NCBI GenBank assembly: GCA_019247605.1
Contig: JAFBAS010000042.1
Span: 1-41,137 of the forward strand
DNA from: Hyphomicrobiales bacterium
GTDB taxonomy: Bacteria > Pseudomonadota > Alphaproteobacteria > Rhizobiales > Beijerinckiaceae
Reading direction: 5' to 3'
Length of the DNA stretch: 41,137 nt
Part shown: piece after piece, positions 32,753 to 41,137 of the stretch
Position numbering within the stretch: the first letter of the stretch is position 1
How the letters are laid out: each line of letters begins with the position of its first letter
Made by a program: the position numbers and the translations under genes
Notes under the pieces: model-generated
Database searches by the model: none
What the model saw: only the letters and a program-made list of their open reading frames with translations
Told to the model about the DNA's origin: nothing

Positions 32753-32939
32753 GGCGCCGAAACATTGCTCAACCTCCTGGTGGCCGCACCTCGTCGGCGC
32801 GCATCCAAGACCGTTCCAAAAGGATCGGAATCATTAACGCGACCGCAAAAAATCTCTCTTTTATTTCTGCGAAATAGAAGCGTTGCGGCAGTATTGGCAA
32901 GGACCATCGAGGCCGAAAGCGAGGTGAAAGCTGCCGGAC

Positions 32940-35213
32940 ATGAGCAGGGAGTTCAAGCGCCAGACCGCGGAACCTCCGACGCTAGTCGCGCCTGACGCGG
33001 GGTCGTCCCACCTCGTTTCAATTGGCCCCCGTCAGGCGAAGCAGGACGATTCGAAAGAGGAGGACATTCGCAGCTTGCGCGAGACGCTTGCTGCCGTGCA
33101 AAGCGTGCTCGACGTGACGCTGAACAATGTGGAACAAGGCATCTTGATGATCGATGCCGATCATTACGTTCGCCTATACAACAAGAAATTCGTCGATCTT
33201 CTCGAGATCCCCAGGAGGATTTTGGGAAATCCACTGCACTTTCAACAGATCATCGAATACCAATGGTCGGTTGGCGAATTCGGCGGGGTGAGCGAGGACA
33301 TCGCCACTTGGATTCGTTCCGGCGGCATCTTCAAATCCCCACCCGTCTACGAACGTCGGCGCCCGAACGGGACGATTCTCGAAGTCCGTACCACCATGCT
33401 CGAGGACGGCGGCGCGGTGCGCACCTTTTCCGACATTACGGACCGCTGCAAGAAGGAGGAGGCGCTCAAGCGCGCCGAGGCCGAGTACCGCAGCCTCTTC
33501 GAGAATACCGTCGTCGGCATTTACCGCTCGACCGTCGACGGCCACCAGCTGCGCGCCAATCCCGCGCTCGTGCAACTCAACGGCTATACGAGCGAAGCCG
33601 AGATGCTCGCCAGCGTGAACGATATCGCACGCGAATGGTATGTCGATCCGAAGCGGCGCGACCAATTCCTCCACGAAATGCGGAACAAGGGGCGAGTGAC
33701 CGATTTCATCTCGGAAGTGTACCGGCACAGGACGCGCGAGAAGATCTGGGTGTCGGAGACCGCCTGGTGCGTGCGCCGCGAGGATGGCCAACCTGTCATC
33801 TTCGAGGGAACCGTGCTCGACGCCTCGGCGCGTATGCAGTCGGAAGCGAAGATCGCCTTCATGGCCCATCACGACACGCTCACCGGGCTGCCCAATCGCG
33901 CCTATTTGACCGAGCGCATCGAGGATGCCTTGCGCGACATCCGTGTATCGGACCGCTTCGCGGTTCATTACCTCGATCTTGACCGGTTCAAGGAAGTCAA
34001 TGACACGCTCGGTCATGCGGCGGGTGACATGCTCTTGCGCCTCGCCGGGCGTCGGCTGAAGAAATGCGTACGCGCGAGCGATCTCGTGGCGCGGCTCGGC
34101 GGGGACGAGTTCGCCGTGCTCCAATTCGATGTGGCGGAGGATGGGCAAGCCGAGGAGCTCGCCGCACGCATCGTGCGCTCGCTGAGCACGCCTTTCCGCC
34201 TTGGCCCGCACTACGCCAATGTCGGCGCGAGCGTCGGTATCGCGGTCGCGCCCGGGGACGGCCACGATGTGCAGGCCTTGATCAAGAACGCTGACATCGC
34301 GCTTTACGAGGCCAAGGCGGGAGGACGTCGGACATATCGGCGCTTCCTTCGAAGCATGGAGGCCGGCCTGCAGGAGCGCCGTAAGATCGAGGTCGATCTG
34401 CGCGGCGCCTTGTCTCGCGGCGAGTTCATCGTCGAGTTCCAGCCGATCATTTCGCTGACGAGCGGAGAAACCGAGGGTTTCGAGGCGTTGATCCGTTGGC
34501 AACGGCCGCAACGCGGTCAGGTCGCGCCCTCGGCGTTCATTCCGATCGCCGAAGAGATCGGCATCATCGAACCGATCGGCGAATGGGTGTTGCGCGAAGC
34601 GGCACGGCAGGTCGCTTGCCTTCCGGGAACACCTTTTGTGGCCGTGAATCTCTCACCTTTCCAGTTCCGCAGCCGCGGCATCGTCAAGACCATCATGAGC
34701 GCGATTGCGTCGGCCGGGCTGCCGGCAAGCCGTTTGGTTCTCGAGATCACCGAAACGGTACTTTTGCGCGACGACAAATTGACGAGGGACGCGCTGCATC
34801 ACTTGCGTCAACTCGGCGCGAAGATCGCGCTCGACGATTTCGGCGCCGGGCATTCGTCGCTGCACTATTTGCAAAAATTTCAGTTCGACAAATTCAAGAT
34901 CGACCGATCCTTTATTTCCGCCTTCGAGAAGGATCGCGCCGCGAGCGCCGTCGTGCGCGCCGTGATCAACATGGGGCGCGATCTTGGGGTTTCGGTGATT
35001 GCCGAAGGGGTCGAGACGTTGAGGCAGCTCGAGGGATTGAAGGCGTTAGGCTGCCAAGCCGCGCAAGGCTTTTTTCTCGGCGAGCCGCGCGCGATCGACG
35101 ATTGGATCGCGGCGAGCGAGACGCCGGGCGACGAGCCGGCACCGCTTGCGGCGCCCTCCGACGCAGAGGCCGACCCGCGCCGTTTCGGGGAGCATCGCGC
35201 CTCTTCTTCTTGA
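32940..35213 (+). CDS. PAS-PAS-GGDEF-EAL protein (cyclic-di-GMP cyclase/phosphodiesterase)
   Basis: A 757-residue signalling protein without membrane segments. After about 45 residues and a short coiled coil come PAS 1 (about 55-165, GILMIDADHYVRLYNKKFVDLLEIP), PAS 2 (about 180-295, SLFENTVVGIYRSTVDGHQLRANPAL), GGDEF (about 305-470) and EAL (about 485-735). The GGDEF motif is exact at 387-391, with an inhibitory-site RxxD (Arg378-Asp381) five residues before it. The EAL motif is 515-517 (GFEALIRW), and the other catalytic residues are present in FVAVNLSPFQFRS, LEITETVLL, ALDDFGAGHSS, FKIDRSFI, IAEGVET and QGFFLGEP. Both activities are therefore possible, with the PAS domains deciding the balance. 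It is monocistronic by spacing, and the upstream 187 bases are AT-rich. Confidence 0.95.
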   Translation: MSREFKRQTAEPPTLVAPDAGSSHLVSIGPRQAKQDDSKEEDIRSLRETLAAVQSVLDVTLNNVEQGILMIDADHYVRLYNKKFVDLLEIPRRILGNPLHFQQIIEYQWSVGEFGGVSEDIATWIRSGGIFKSPPVYERRRPNGTILEVRTTMLEDGGAVRTFSDITDRCKKEEALKRAEAEYRSLFENTVVGIYRSTVDGHQLRANPALVQLNGYTSEAEMLASVNDIAREWYVDPKRRDQFLHEMRNKGRVTDFISEVYRHRTREKIWVSETAWCVRREDGQPVIFEGTVLDASARMQSEAKIAFMAHHDTLTGLPNRAYLTERIEDALRDIRVSDRFAVHYLDLDRFKEVNDTLGHAAGDMLLRLAGRRLKKCVRASDLVARLGGDEFAVLQFDVAEDGQAEELAARIVRSLSTPFRLGPHYANVGASVGIAVAPGDGHDVQALIKNADIALYEAKAGGRRTYRRFLRSMEAGLQERRKIEVDLRGALSRGEFIVEFQPIISLTSGETEGFEALIRWQRPQRGQVAPSAFIPIAEEIGIIEPIGEWVLREAARQVACLPGTPFVAVNLSPFQFRSRGIVKTIMSAIASAGLPASRLVLEITETVLLRDDKLTRDALHHLRQLGAKIALDDFGAGHSSLHYLQKFQFDKFKIDRSFISAFEKDRAASAVVRAVINMGRDLGVSVIAEGVETLRQLEGLKALGCQAAQGFFLGEPRAIDDWIAASETPGDEPAPLAAPSDAEADPRRFGEHRASSS

Positions 35214-35229
35214 GCCCTGAGCGCGAGCC

Positions 35230-36399
35230 TTACATCGCGTCAGTGCCGAGCACCCCCGCGACGAAGCGGTCGCAGAGCGCGAGCTGTTCGAGCGCGACGA
35301 ACTCGTCGGGCTTATGCGCTTGCGCGATGCTGCCGGGGCCGCACACCATGGCCGGCACGCCGCCCTCCTGGAAGAACGAGGCCTCCGTGCCGTAGGAGAC
35401 CTTGCCGATTCTTTTGTCGGGCGCGACATCGAACACGCGACGAAAAATCGGGTCTGTCTCCTTCGTGTCGAGCGCCGGGATGGCGTTGACGCGCTCGAAC
35501 GCGATATCGCTTCGCGCATCGATCGCCCGCATGCGCGGGAGAAGTTCTCGCGTCGCGAAGCCGGTGATCTCCGCAACGAGCGCATCGGGATCGAAGCCGG
35601 GCACGTAACGGAATTCGAAGCTGAATTCAGCCCCGTCCGGCACGATGTTGCCGGCCGTTCCCCCCTTGAGGAGATTGACTGAGATCGTGGTGTGCGGCAC
35701 GTCGAAGCCCTCGGCGCGAAGCCCTCGCGACTCTTCGCGATCGGCGATCGATTGGATGAAGGCGACGAGGCGCGCCGCATAATGCACCGCGTTGACGGCA
35801 CTCGGCGCGAGCGAGGAATGCGCTGCCTTGCCGGTGATCTTGCAGCGATAGACGTAGCCGCCCTTGTGCGCCACGACGGGTCGCATCGAAGTTGGTTCGC
35901 CAACGAGGCAGCCTCGCGGCTTGACGCCCCAGCGCTGCATGGCCGCCACGAGATGCGGTATGCCGAGACAGCCGAGCTCCTCGTCGTAAGTCAGTGCCAC
36001 ATGGATCGGTTCGCGAACCGACGCCTCGGCAAATTCGTGCGCATGCCCAAGGACGACGCCGACAAAGCCCTTCATGTCGCAAGCGCCGCGCCCGAAGAGC
36101 TTGCCGTCGCGGACGCTCGCCCTGAAAGGGTCACTCGTCCAGACTTGTCCGTCCACCGGAACGACATCCGTATGGCCCGAAAACACAATGCCTCCCGCGC
36201 CTTCTCCGAAACTCGCGAGCATGTTTGCCTTTTGCCGGTCGGAACTCCAATCCATGCGAATCTTGGCGCCGCGGGCCTCCAAATGCCGCCGCGCCCAGTC
36301 GATGAGTTCGAGATTGGAGTTGCGGCTCACCGTGTCGAACGCGATCAAGCGCTCGATGCAATCCATCGTTCTTGAATCGGGCATCGAAGGATGCGCCAT
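35230..36399 (-). CDS. argE: Acetylornithine deacetylase (M20 family)
   Basis: A 389-residue M20 zinc amidohydrolase. Metal-site phrases are SGHTDVVPVDG, GRGACDMKGFVG, TYDEELGCLG and LVGEPTSM, and the dimer domain opens KGGYVYRCKITGKAAHSSLAP. Full-length similarity is to the ArgE form common in Rhizobiales, which removes the acetyl group from N-acetylornithine in arginine synthesis. Related dipeptidases or other N-acyl amino-acid hydrolases are less likely. The ATG at 36399 is eight bases after GGAG. ATGs at 36405 and 36384 are nearby. It is divergent from the FAD oxidoreductase, with no other arg gene in the window. Confidence 0.88.
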   Translation of the reverse strand: MAHPSMPDSRTMDCIERLIAFDTVSRNSNLELIDWARRHLEARGAKIRMDWSSDRQKANMLASFGEGAGGIVFSGHTDVVPVDGQVWTSDPFRASVRDGKLFGRGACDMKGFVGVVLGHAHEFAEASVREPIHVALTYDEELGCLGIPHLVAAMQRWGVKPRGCLVGEPTSMRPVVAHKGGYVYRCKITGKAAHSSLAPSAVNAVHYAARLVAFIQSIADREESRGLRAEGFDVPHTTISVNLLKGGTAGNIVPDGAEFSFEFRYVPGFDPDALVAEITGFATRELLPRMRAIDARSDIAFERVNAIPALDTKETDPIFRRVFDVAPDKRIGKVSYGTEASFFQEGGVPAMVCGPGSIAQAHKPDEFVALEQLALCDRFVAGVLGTDAM

Positions 36400-36485
36400 T
36401 CGCATGTCTCCTGCTTTGCGTAACGCTCTGGAAGATGCGGCAGATTGGGCGTACAAATCTCGAGGTCAAGCCATTCGAGCCGATC

Positions 36486-37643
36486 ATGCCCGATGTCGTC
36501 GTTATTGGAGGGGGAATAACCGGCGCCGCCGCCGCGTTTTCGCTCGCCCAAGAGGGGCAGACGGTCACTCTCTTCGAAAAGCACGGAATTGCCGCCATGG
36601 CGTCCGGCTGGACGCTCGGCGGCGTGCGCCAATCGGGACGGGACGTTGCCGAATTGCCGCTGGCGCGTGCGGCCGTCGCGATGTGGGCGACGCTCGACGA
36701 GCGGCTGGGCTTCGATGTGCGTTATCGGCGCGGCGGAAATTTGCGCCTCGCGCGCGACGAGGGCGAGGTCGCGATCATCCGCGCGCTCGTCGACCGGCAA
36801 CGCGCCGAAGGGCTCGACCTCGAATACCTCGCGACGAATGCGGCCGTGCGCGAGCACGCGCCCGCGATCTCCGAGCATGTGATCGCGGCTTCGTTGTGCG
36901 TGAGCGACGGTCACGCCGATCCGATCGCGGCGACGCAAGCCTATGCGCGAGCCGCGAGACGAAAAGGCGCAGTCATCCGCGAAGGTCTTGCAGTCGATGC
37001 TTTACGGATCGAGCAGGGACGCGTCGCGGGCGTCGATACGAGGGAAGGTTTCGTTCCGGCCGCTTGCGTGATCTTGGCGGCGGGTGTCAACACCCCCGCG
37101 CTCTTGTGGGATCTAGGCCTCGACCTTCCGCTCCGGGTGACGATCGTACACGTGTTGCAGACGGAAAGATTGTCGCCCGTGATCGCTCAGGTGTTCGGCG
37201 TCGCCAATGCGGATTGCGCCGGTCGGCAGGAAGCCGATGGGCGACTTCGCGTGACCTCCGGCTCGCTGCCCTTCAACGGCGATCCGGCTCGGTGGAGCGA
37301 GGCCGCGCTCGCGCCGACCACCTCGGACATCCGGCGCCTGAGAGCGCTCGTCGGCAAGGTGCTGCCGGTCATCGAGGATGCGCCTCGGCATCGCGCGTGG
37401 GGCGGACTCATCGACCTCACGCCGGACGCGCTGCCCGTCCTCGATGCGCCCGACGAAATCGCCGGCCTCGTCATCGGCGCCGGCTTCTCCGGTCACGGCT
37501 TCTGCCTCGGGCCGGTGAGCGGCGAGATCCTTGCCGATCTGGCGCTCGTCCGCGACCCGCGCCACGACCTTTCGGCTTTCCGCCTCGCCCGCTTCGCGGA
37601 CGGGGGCGCACAGAAGCCGGCCGCACTCAGCCTGCACGGGTGA
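36486..37643 (+). CDS. FAD-dependent amine/D-amino-acid oxidoreductase (DAO family)
   Basis: A 385-residue flavoprotein of the DAO fold (glycine oxidase, sarcosine oxidase beta, D-amino-acid dehydrogenase group). The FAD loop is VVVIGGGITGAAAAFSLAQEG (about 3-23), followed by SGWTLGGVRQSGRD. The C-terminal flavin contact is LVIGAGFSGHGFCLGPVSGEILADLAL, typical of sarcosine-oxidase/DadA-like enzymes. The substrate is probably a secondary or D-amine, not determinable by eye. The start at 36486 (MPDVVVIGGG) is the natural one, and the frame is open for 38 codons upstream. An SDR follows after four bases, so they form an operon. Confidence 0.88.
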   Translation: MPDVVVIGGGITGAAAAFSLAQEGQTVTLFEKHGIAAMASGWTLGGVRQSGRDVAELPLARAAVAMWATLDERLGFDVRYRRGGNLRLARDEGEVAIIRALVDRQRAEGLDLEYLATNAAVREHAPAISEHVIAASLCVSDGHADPIAATQAYARAARRKGAVIREGLAVDALRIEQGRVAGVDTREGFVPAACVILAAGVNTPALLWDLGLDLPLRVTIVHVLQTERLSPVIAQVFGVANADCAGRQEADGRLRVTSGSLPFNGDPARWSEAALAPTTSDIRRLRALVGKVLPVIEDAPRHRAWGGLIDLTPDALPVLDAPDEIAGLVIGAGFSGHGFCLGPVSGEILADLALVRDPRHDLSAFRLARFADGGAQKPAALSLHG

Positions 37644-37647
37644 CGCA

Positions 37648-38361
37648 ATGCTCGACCCCCACGGCCGCGTGATCCTCGTCTCCGGCGCCAATCGCGGCAT
37701 CGGGTTTGCGATTGCCAACACCCTTTACGACAGGGGCTACACCGTGAGCCTCGGCGTGCGCGATCCCTATTCGCTCTCGGGCGCGATCACGCATTGGAAC
37801 GAGCTTCGCGTGCACACCGCCCATTACGAGGCGACCGATTGGAGGACGCATGCGGCCTGGGTGGAATCGGTGGTCGAGCGCTTCGGGCGTATCGACGGGC
37901 TCGTCAACAATGCGGGCATCGACTCGCGCGGCACGCTTCGAGACATCGACGAGAAGGAGCTCGACCTCATCTTCGCGGTGAACTGCAAAGCGCCGCTCAA
38001 CATGATCCGGCAGGCCTTGCCGCATCTCGAGGCCTCGGGCTCGGGCCGCATCGTGAACGTGGCGTCACTCTCCGGCAAGCGCGTCAAGAACGACCACGTC
38101 GCCTATGCGATGTCGAAATTCGCGGTCGTGGCGCTCACTCACGCGGTGCGGCGCCTCGGCTGGGAAAAAGGCGTGCGCGCCACCGCGCTCTGCCCCTCCT
38201 TCGTGCGCACGGACATGACGGCAAACGCAACGCAGATCGCGGCGGAACTCATGACCGACCCCGCCGATCTCGCCGAGCTCGTCGCGACCGTGATCGGGTT
38301 GCCGAACACGGCCTCTGTGGCGGAGCTTCTGGTGAACTGCAGGCTGGAGGAGATGGTGTAG
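37648..38361 (+). CDS. Short-chain dehydrogenase/reductase
   Basis: A 237-residue classical SDR. It shows the cofactor loop SGANRGIGFAIANTLYDRGY, LVNNAGIDSRG, the Ser in NVASLSGKR, and YAMSKFA (Tyr-x3-Lys), with PSFVRTDMT after it. The catalytic Asn-Ser-Tyr-Lys set is therefore complete. SLGVRDPYSLS after the second strand, with Arg near the cofactor ribose site, hints at NADP. It starts four bases after the stop of the FAD oxidoreductase and may process the carbonyl product of that enzyme, which is inference from context only. It is convergent with the histidine kinase gene. Confidence 0.9.
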   Translation: MLDPHGRVILVSGANRGIGFAIANTLYDRGYTVSLGVRDPYSLSGAITHWNELRVHTAHYEATDWRTHAAWVESVVERFGRIDGLVNNAGIDSRGTLRDIDEKELDLIFAVNCKAPLNMIRQALPHLEASGSGRIVNVASLSGKRVKNDHVAYAMSKFAVVALTHAVRRLGWEKGVRATALCPSFVRTDMTANATQIAAELMTDPADLAELVATVIGLPNTASVAELLVNCRLEEMV

Positions 38362-38388
38362 GGGCGGCTTGCTGATGCTTCGATGCGC

Positions 38389-39978
38389 TCAAGCAACTGG
38401 GATGGTTATGGCGAATGTCGCTCCCTTTGACGACGGCAGCAAGGAAATGCTGCCCTTGTGCGAGCGCAAGAGAGAACGCACGATGTGAAGGCCCATTCCG
38501 GTTCCACCAAAATCGCGTCGCGTCGTAAAAAAGGGATCGAAGATCCGATCGCGATTTGCTTTTGATATTCCGAGCCCGTTGTCGGCGACCGTCAAGGTGA
38601 CGAGATCACCTCGCCTCTCCAAATCGATACGCAGTTCTGTCGAGCCATGCCGCATTGCATTGTCGGCGAGATGGGAGAACAACATCACGCCGTTCTCTCG
38701 CGAGAGTGGGAGGGACCGGCGAGGCCCCGTGTTCCAGCGTATGTCCAGCTCGGGAAAAGCGGCGTTCACTTCCATGGCCACTTCATCGAGGGGCGTCGGG
38801 CCGATTGTCTGGAGATTTTCAACCTGCGCCAGGTCCCGGAGCCGTTGGAGAAGCGCGATGAGCCGCTTGGTGTCTCCAATCATGTTTTCCAGAAACCGGC
38901 GGCGTTGCGCCGGCTCCATGCTCGGGCTCGCCGTTGTCGCGTCGTCTAGCAAAAGCTCGGCAGCGCCCTGGATCGCCGTCACGGGGGATTTGAGCTCGTG
39001 CGAGACGTGAGCCGCAAAATTCGCAATGTAGCTCGAGCGCTCGGAGAGTCGCCGAGCCATCTCGTGAAAGCTTGCCGAAAGGCTCGCGATCTCGCGCGTG
39101 CCGTAATGTTGCGGGGCATCGTCAAGACTCATGCCCCTATGGCTGAGTTTGTGGGTCTCTCGGATCAGCGTCTGAATGGGTCGCGAGATCGCGCGTGAGA
39201 ACAAAAAGCCGATCACAAGGATTACCGCGAGAATGCAAGCTCCAGCGAGAGTGAGTTTGAGACGCTCATTGTAGAGGCTGCGGAAAATGTTGTTGGGCGT
39301 TCGCGACGCGTAAATCACGCCGGCTACTCTCCCGGCCACGAGCACGGGCATGGCGACGAAGACACGCACACTCGTGCCTCGGCTCATGGAATAGAGGGGA
39401 GGCGGGGGATCGTTCGAGACGCGAACGCGCAAGACGCTGCGAAAATCACCCCGAAGCGCCATCGCCACTTCCTCGACATTCGCGAGTGACCGCCCGGCCT
39501 CCTCTCCCCCGGCAATCACGACGCCGTTCGGGTCGACGATGCGGAAGCCGGCGAGCGTCACCTCCTGGGCCTTTTGGGCGATCGCGTAGACATCGGTCCC
39601 GATCCTTTGCAGTTTCGGGTCGACAACCTCGCTCGTTTCCATCGCATCAGGGCGTCGTCCGAGGATGTCATCTGCCGTCAAGTCCAGGCGTGGCTCGATC
39701 GGGTGAAAGCGATCTTCCCGCTCCGCCTTCTTCCCTGGGGCGACGGGCCTCAATCCGCCCTGGCCAAAGGCCCCGCTTCGCTCGACCTGTTGCGCGAAGA
39801 TCGTGGCCAACATCGTCGTCTGCACGATGAGCTCGGATTCGGTCTCGCGGACCAATTGATTTTCGTAGAGCCGAAACAGAAAGAGCCCGCCGAGTGGTAG
39901 CGCCGCGACGGCGAGCAGCACGATCGCCACGATCATGCCGAGGGAAGGCCTCCATCTGCGCGGGACGCCTGAACTCAC
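38389..39978 (-). CDS. Sensor histidine kinase with extracytoplasmic sensor domain and HAMP
   Basis: A 529-residue membrane kinase. Membrane segments at about 15-37 and 243-263 enclose a 200-residue periplasmic sensor region with a Cache/CreC-like core (VTLAGFRIVDPNGVVIAGGEEAGRSLANVEEV). HAMP follows, then the H-box HVSHELKSPVTAI with His327, and the ATPase boxes HLADNAMRHG, VADNGLGISKANRDRIFDPFFTT and GGTGMGLHIVRSLLRSHKG. All are intact. The GTG start overlaps the response regulator stop (GTGA). Domain order and partner resemble CreC-type or ChvG-type systems. The signal is unknown. Confidence 0.93.
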   Translation of the reverse strand: MSSGVPRRWRPSLGMIVAIVLLAVAALPLGGLFLFRLYENQLVRETESELIVQTTMLATIFAQQVERSGAFGQGGLRPVAPGKKAEREDRFHPIEPRLDLTADDILGRRPDAMETSEVVDPKLQRIGTDVYAIAQKAQEVTLAGFRIVDPNGVVIAGGEEAGRSLANVEEVAMALRGDFRSVLRVRVSNDPPPPLYSMSRGTSVRVFVAMPVLVAGRVAGVIYASRTPNNIFRSLYNERLKLTLAGACILAVILVIGFLFSRAISRPIQTLIRETHKLSHRGMSLDDAPQHYGTREIASLSASFHEMARRLSERSSYIANFAAHVSHELKSPVTAIQGAAELLLDDATTASPSMEPAQRRRFLENMIGDTKRLIALLQRLRDLAQVENLQTIGPTPLDEVAMEVNAAFPELDIRWNTGPRRSLPLSRENGVMLFSHLADNAMRHGSTELRIDLERRGDLVTLTVADNGLGISKANRDRIFDPFFTTRRDFGGTGMGLHIVRSLLRSHKGSISLLPSSKGATFAITIPVA

Positions 39979-40679
39979 CGATCAGGCTCGCATCGTCCGA
40001 GCCGGAATCCGATACCATGGACCGTCTCGATGGCGTTGTTGCAACCGGCGCTCGCGAACTTTGCCCTGATGTTGCGAATATGGCTATCGATTGTGCGATC
40101 CGACACGTGGATATTGGCCGCATACGCGGCCTCCATCAGCCTGTCGCGACTGAAAACGACATTTGGGCGGGCCGCCAACGTTCTCATGATCGCAAACTCT
40201 CGGGCCGTGAGCGCAAGGTCCTGGCCGTGGAAGGCAGCGGTATGCCCGTTGGTGTCGATCGCGAAACCAGCACGAACGAATAAGGCGGCGTGTTCCGTCG
40301 CGTGGGTCACCGCCTTTTTCGTGCGGCGCAAGATGACGTTGATGCGTGCCACGAGCTCGCGCGGGCTGAAGGGTTTGGTTACGTAATCGTCTCCCCCGAT
40401 CTCAAGGCCGAGCACGCGGTCGATCTCCTCATCGCGTGCCGAGAGGAAGAGGATCGGCACCTCGGAGGTCTTTCGCAACCGCCGGCAGACTTCGAGCCCG
40501 TCCATTTCCGGCATGCCGATGTCGAGAATGACGAGGCTCGGCTCGTTTCTCTCGAACCGATCGAGGGCATCGACGCCATTCACGGCCGCCTCGGTGGCCA
40601 TGCCGGCCTTCTCGAGCGCAAAGCAGATGACGTCGCGGATATGCGGATCGTCATCCACCACAAGAATGGAGGACACCAT
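39975..40679 (-). CDS. OmpR/PhoB-family response regulator
   Basis: A 234-residue two-domain regulator. The receiver has acidic pocket VVDDD (8-12), phospho-acceptor Asp53 in VILDIGMPEMDG and the Lys in DYVTKPFSPREL. The C-terminal winged helix shows LTAREFAIMRTLAARPNVVFSRDRLMEAAY and SDRTIDSHIRNIRAKF, the trans_reg_C pattern. It is cognate to the overlapping histidine kinase. AGGAG lies six bases before the ATG. The DUF4173 gene ends 35 bases upstream on the same strand, so the cassette is DUF4173 protein, regulator, kinase. Confidence 0.94.
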   Translation of the reverse strand: MVSSILVVDDDPHIRDVICFALEKAGMATEAAVNGVDALDRFERNEPSLVILDIGMPEMDGLEVCRRLRKTSEVPILFLSARDEEIDRVLGLEIGGDDYVTKPFSPRELVARINVILRRTKKAVTHATEHAALFVRAGFAIDTNGHTAAFHGQDLALTAREFAIMRTLAARPNVVFSRDRLMEAAYAANIHVSDRTIDSHIRNIRAKFASAGCNNAIETVHGIGFRLGRCEPDR

Positions 40680-40714
40680 CTTTGCTCCTCGACAAACCCG
40701 TCAGCGCGCCTTCC

Positions 40715-41137
40715 TCATGAATGACCGGTTTGTGCGGCCGGCCCGAGAAAGAGTTGCCGCCGCGCTAAATAGCGCCGCAAACGCTCTTCGCGAAACCCCC
40801 AGCCCCGCCATTCGCGCATCAAAAGATCGTTCGCCCATGAGGCTCTTAGATCAACCCACCATTGGCGAGGCATAACCCAACCCGGACGCTGCCAGCGAGG
40901 CGGCCCTGCCGGGTGCAACACGAAATACCGATCGATCGCCGGCAGCGCCTGGGATCCAAGCGACGCTAGGTAATAGATGTCGAGCTCGACCCCTTGGCCC
41001 GAAATCTCAAGACAATGATCGACATTATAGCGGGCGATGAGGGCAGGTACGTTGATGAGGCTCGTGACATAGAGCGCGAGCCCGAGCGTGCAGCAATTGG
41101 CTCCGATCAGCCAGCGATTGGGGCGCTTCAGCGCGAT
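40715..41137 (-). CDS. DUF4173-family membrane protein, C-terminal part (5' end outside window)
   Basis: The frame is open from the right window edge to a TGA (complement 40715-40717), giving 140 residues starting IALKRPNRWLIGANCCTLGL. It reads as the C-terminus of a DUF4173 protein: a last membrane segment (CTLGLALYVTSLINVPALIA), then ARYNVDHCLEISGQGVELDIYYLASLGSQALPAIDRYF and a basic, Trp/Arg-rich end. An internal ATG (40921) would make only a 68-residue product, so the real gene starts beyond the window. It lies upstream of the two-component genes and is probably co-transcribed with them. Function is unknown, and a role in signal input to the kinase is speculation. Confidence 0.75.
   Translation of the reverse strand: MALKRPNRWLIGANCCTLGLALYVTSLINVPALIARYNVDHCLEISGQGVELDIYYLASLGSQALPAIDRYFVLHPAGPPRWQRPGWVMPRQWWVDLRASWANDLLMREWRGWGFREERLRRYLARRQLFLGPAAQTGHS

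Noticed and set aside
36074-37672. Plus-strand frame of 532 codons over argE and the FAD oxidoreductase
   Set aside because: It spans the antisense of argE and then a wrong frame of the oxidoreductase. Arg-rich low-complexity text without domain sense.
1-41137. CRISPR arrays, tRNA or rRNA genes, prophage modules
   Set aside because: No regularly spaced repeats, no T-loop-like GGTTCGAATCC sequence with CCA end, and no phage structural or integrase genes were found on reading through.

Overview
The window is GC-rich, densely coded chromosomal DNA from an alphaproteobacterium, most likely of the order Hyphomicrobiales (Rhizobiales). The main clue is a fabA-fabB-fabI operon divergent from an Irr-type Fur-family regulator, an arrangement characteristic of that order. 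Supporting clues are a DUF4173 / response regulator / histidine kinase cassette, Rhizobiales-style Pal wording, and the absence of any plasmid or phage machinery. Genus cannot be fixed by eye. I saw no tRNA, rRNA, CRISPR array, prophage or complete insertion sequence.

Layout. 1-118: tail of an IS5-like transposase. 200-7271: an unusual block in which two glycosyltransferases diverge from a three-gene run (a 950-residue ABC-exporter-like protein whose nucleotide-binding motifs have all decayed, a cyclic-nucleotide-binding protein, and a metallo-beta-lactamase-fold hydrolase). 7322-9678: DUF1330 protein, L,D-transpeptidase, a Pal-like lipoprotein and a small membrane protein. 9816-13619: fabI, fabB, fabA and irr. 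13769-18433: glutathione transferase, SH3-domain exported protein, 2-hydroxyacid dehydrogenase, an orphan branched-chain-type binding protein and a cupin. 18439-24251: a leftward group of FAD monooxygenase, two tandem paralogous radical SAM proteins and an Asp/Glu-racemase-family protein. 24384-25760: an orphan TAXI solute receptor. 26123-29014: a MocR regulator overlapping an alkyltransferase repair gene, divergent from a pyridoxamine-phosphate-oxidase-like protein. 29031-32752: exported cupin-like protein, YggS, TesB and, divergently, a UbiH-type hydroxylase. 32940-35213: a PAS-PAS-GGDEF-EAL protein. 35230-38361: ArgE-like deacetylase, then divergently an FAD amine/amino-acid oxidoreductase coupled to an SDR. 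38389-41137: histidine kinase, response regulator and the C-terminal part of a DUF4173 membrane protein, reading leftward.

How the parts fit. Cell-envelope lipid functions recur (fabAB-fabI, tesB, L,D-transpeptidase, Pal, glycosyltransferases), alongside signalling (cyclic nucleotide binding, c-di-GMP turnover, two-component system, Irr). Two regions look least described. One is the degenerate ABC / cNMP / MBL set with glycosyltransferases: the ABC protein keeps an exporter membrane domain, but its ATPase core has lost the Walker A lysine, Q-loop glutamine, LSGGQ signature and H-loop histidine, and carries a large duplicated insertion. The other is the tandem radical SAM pair with a racemase-family gene and a flavin monooxygenase. 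In both, the gene identities are supported by the sequence, whereas the pathway roles are inference.
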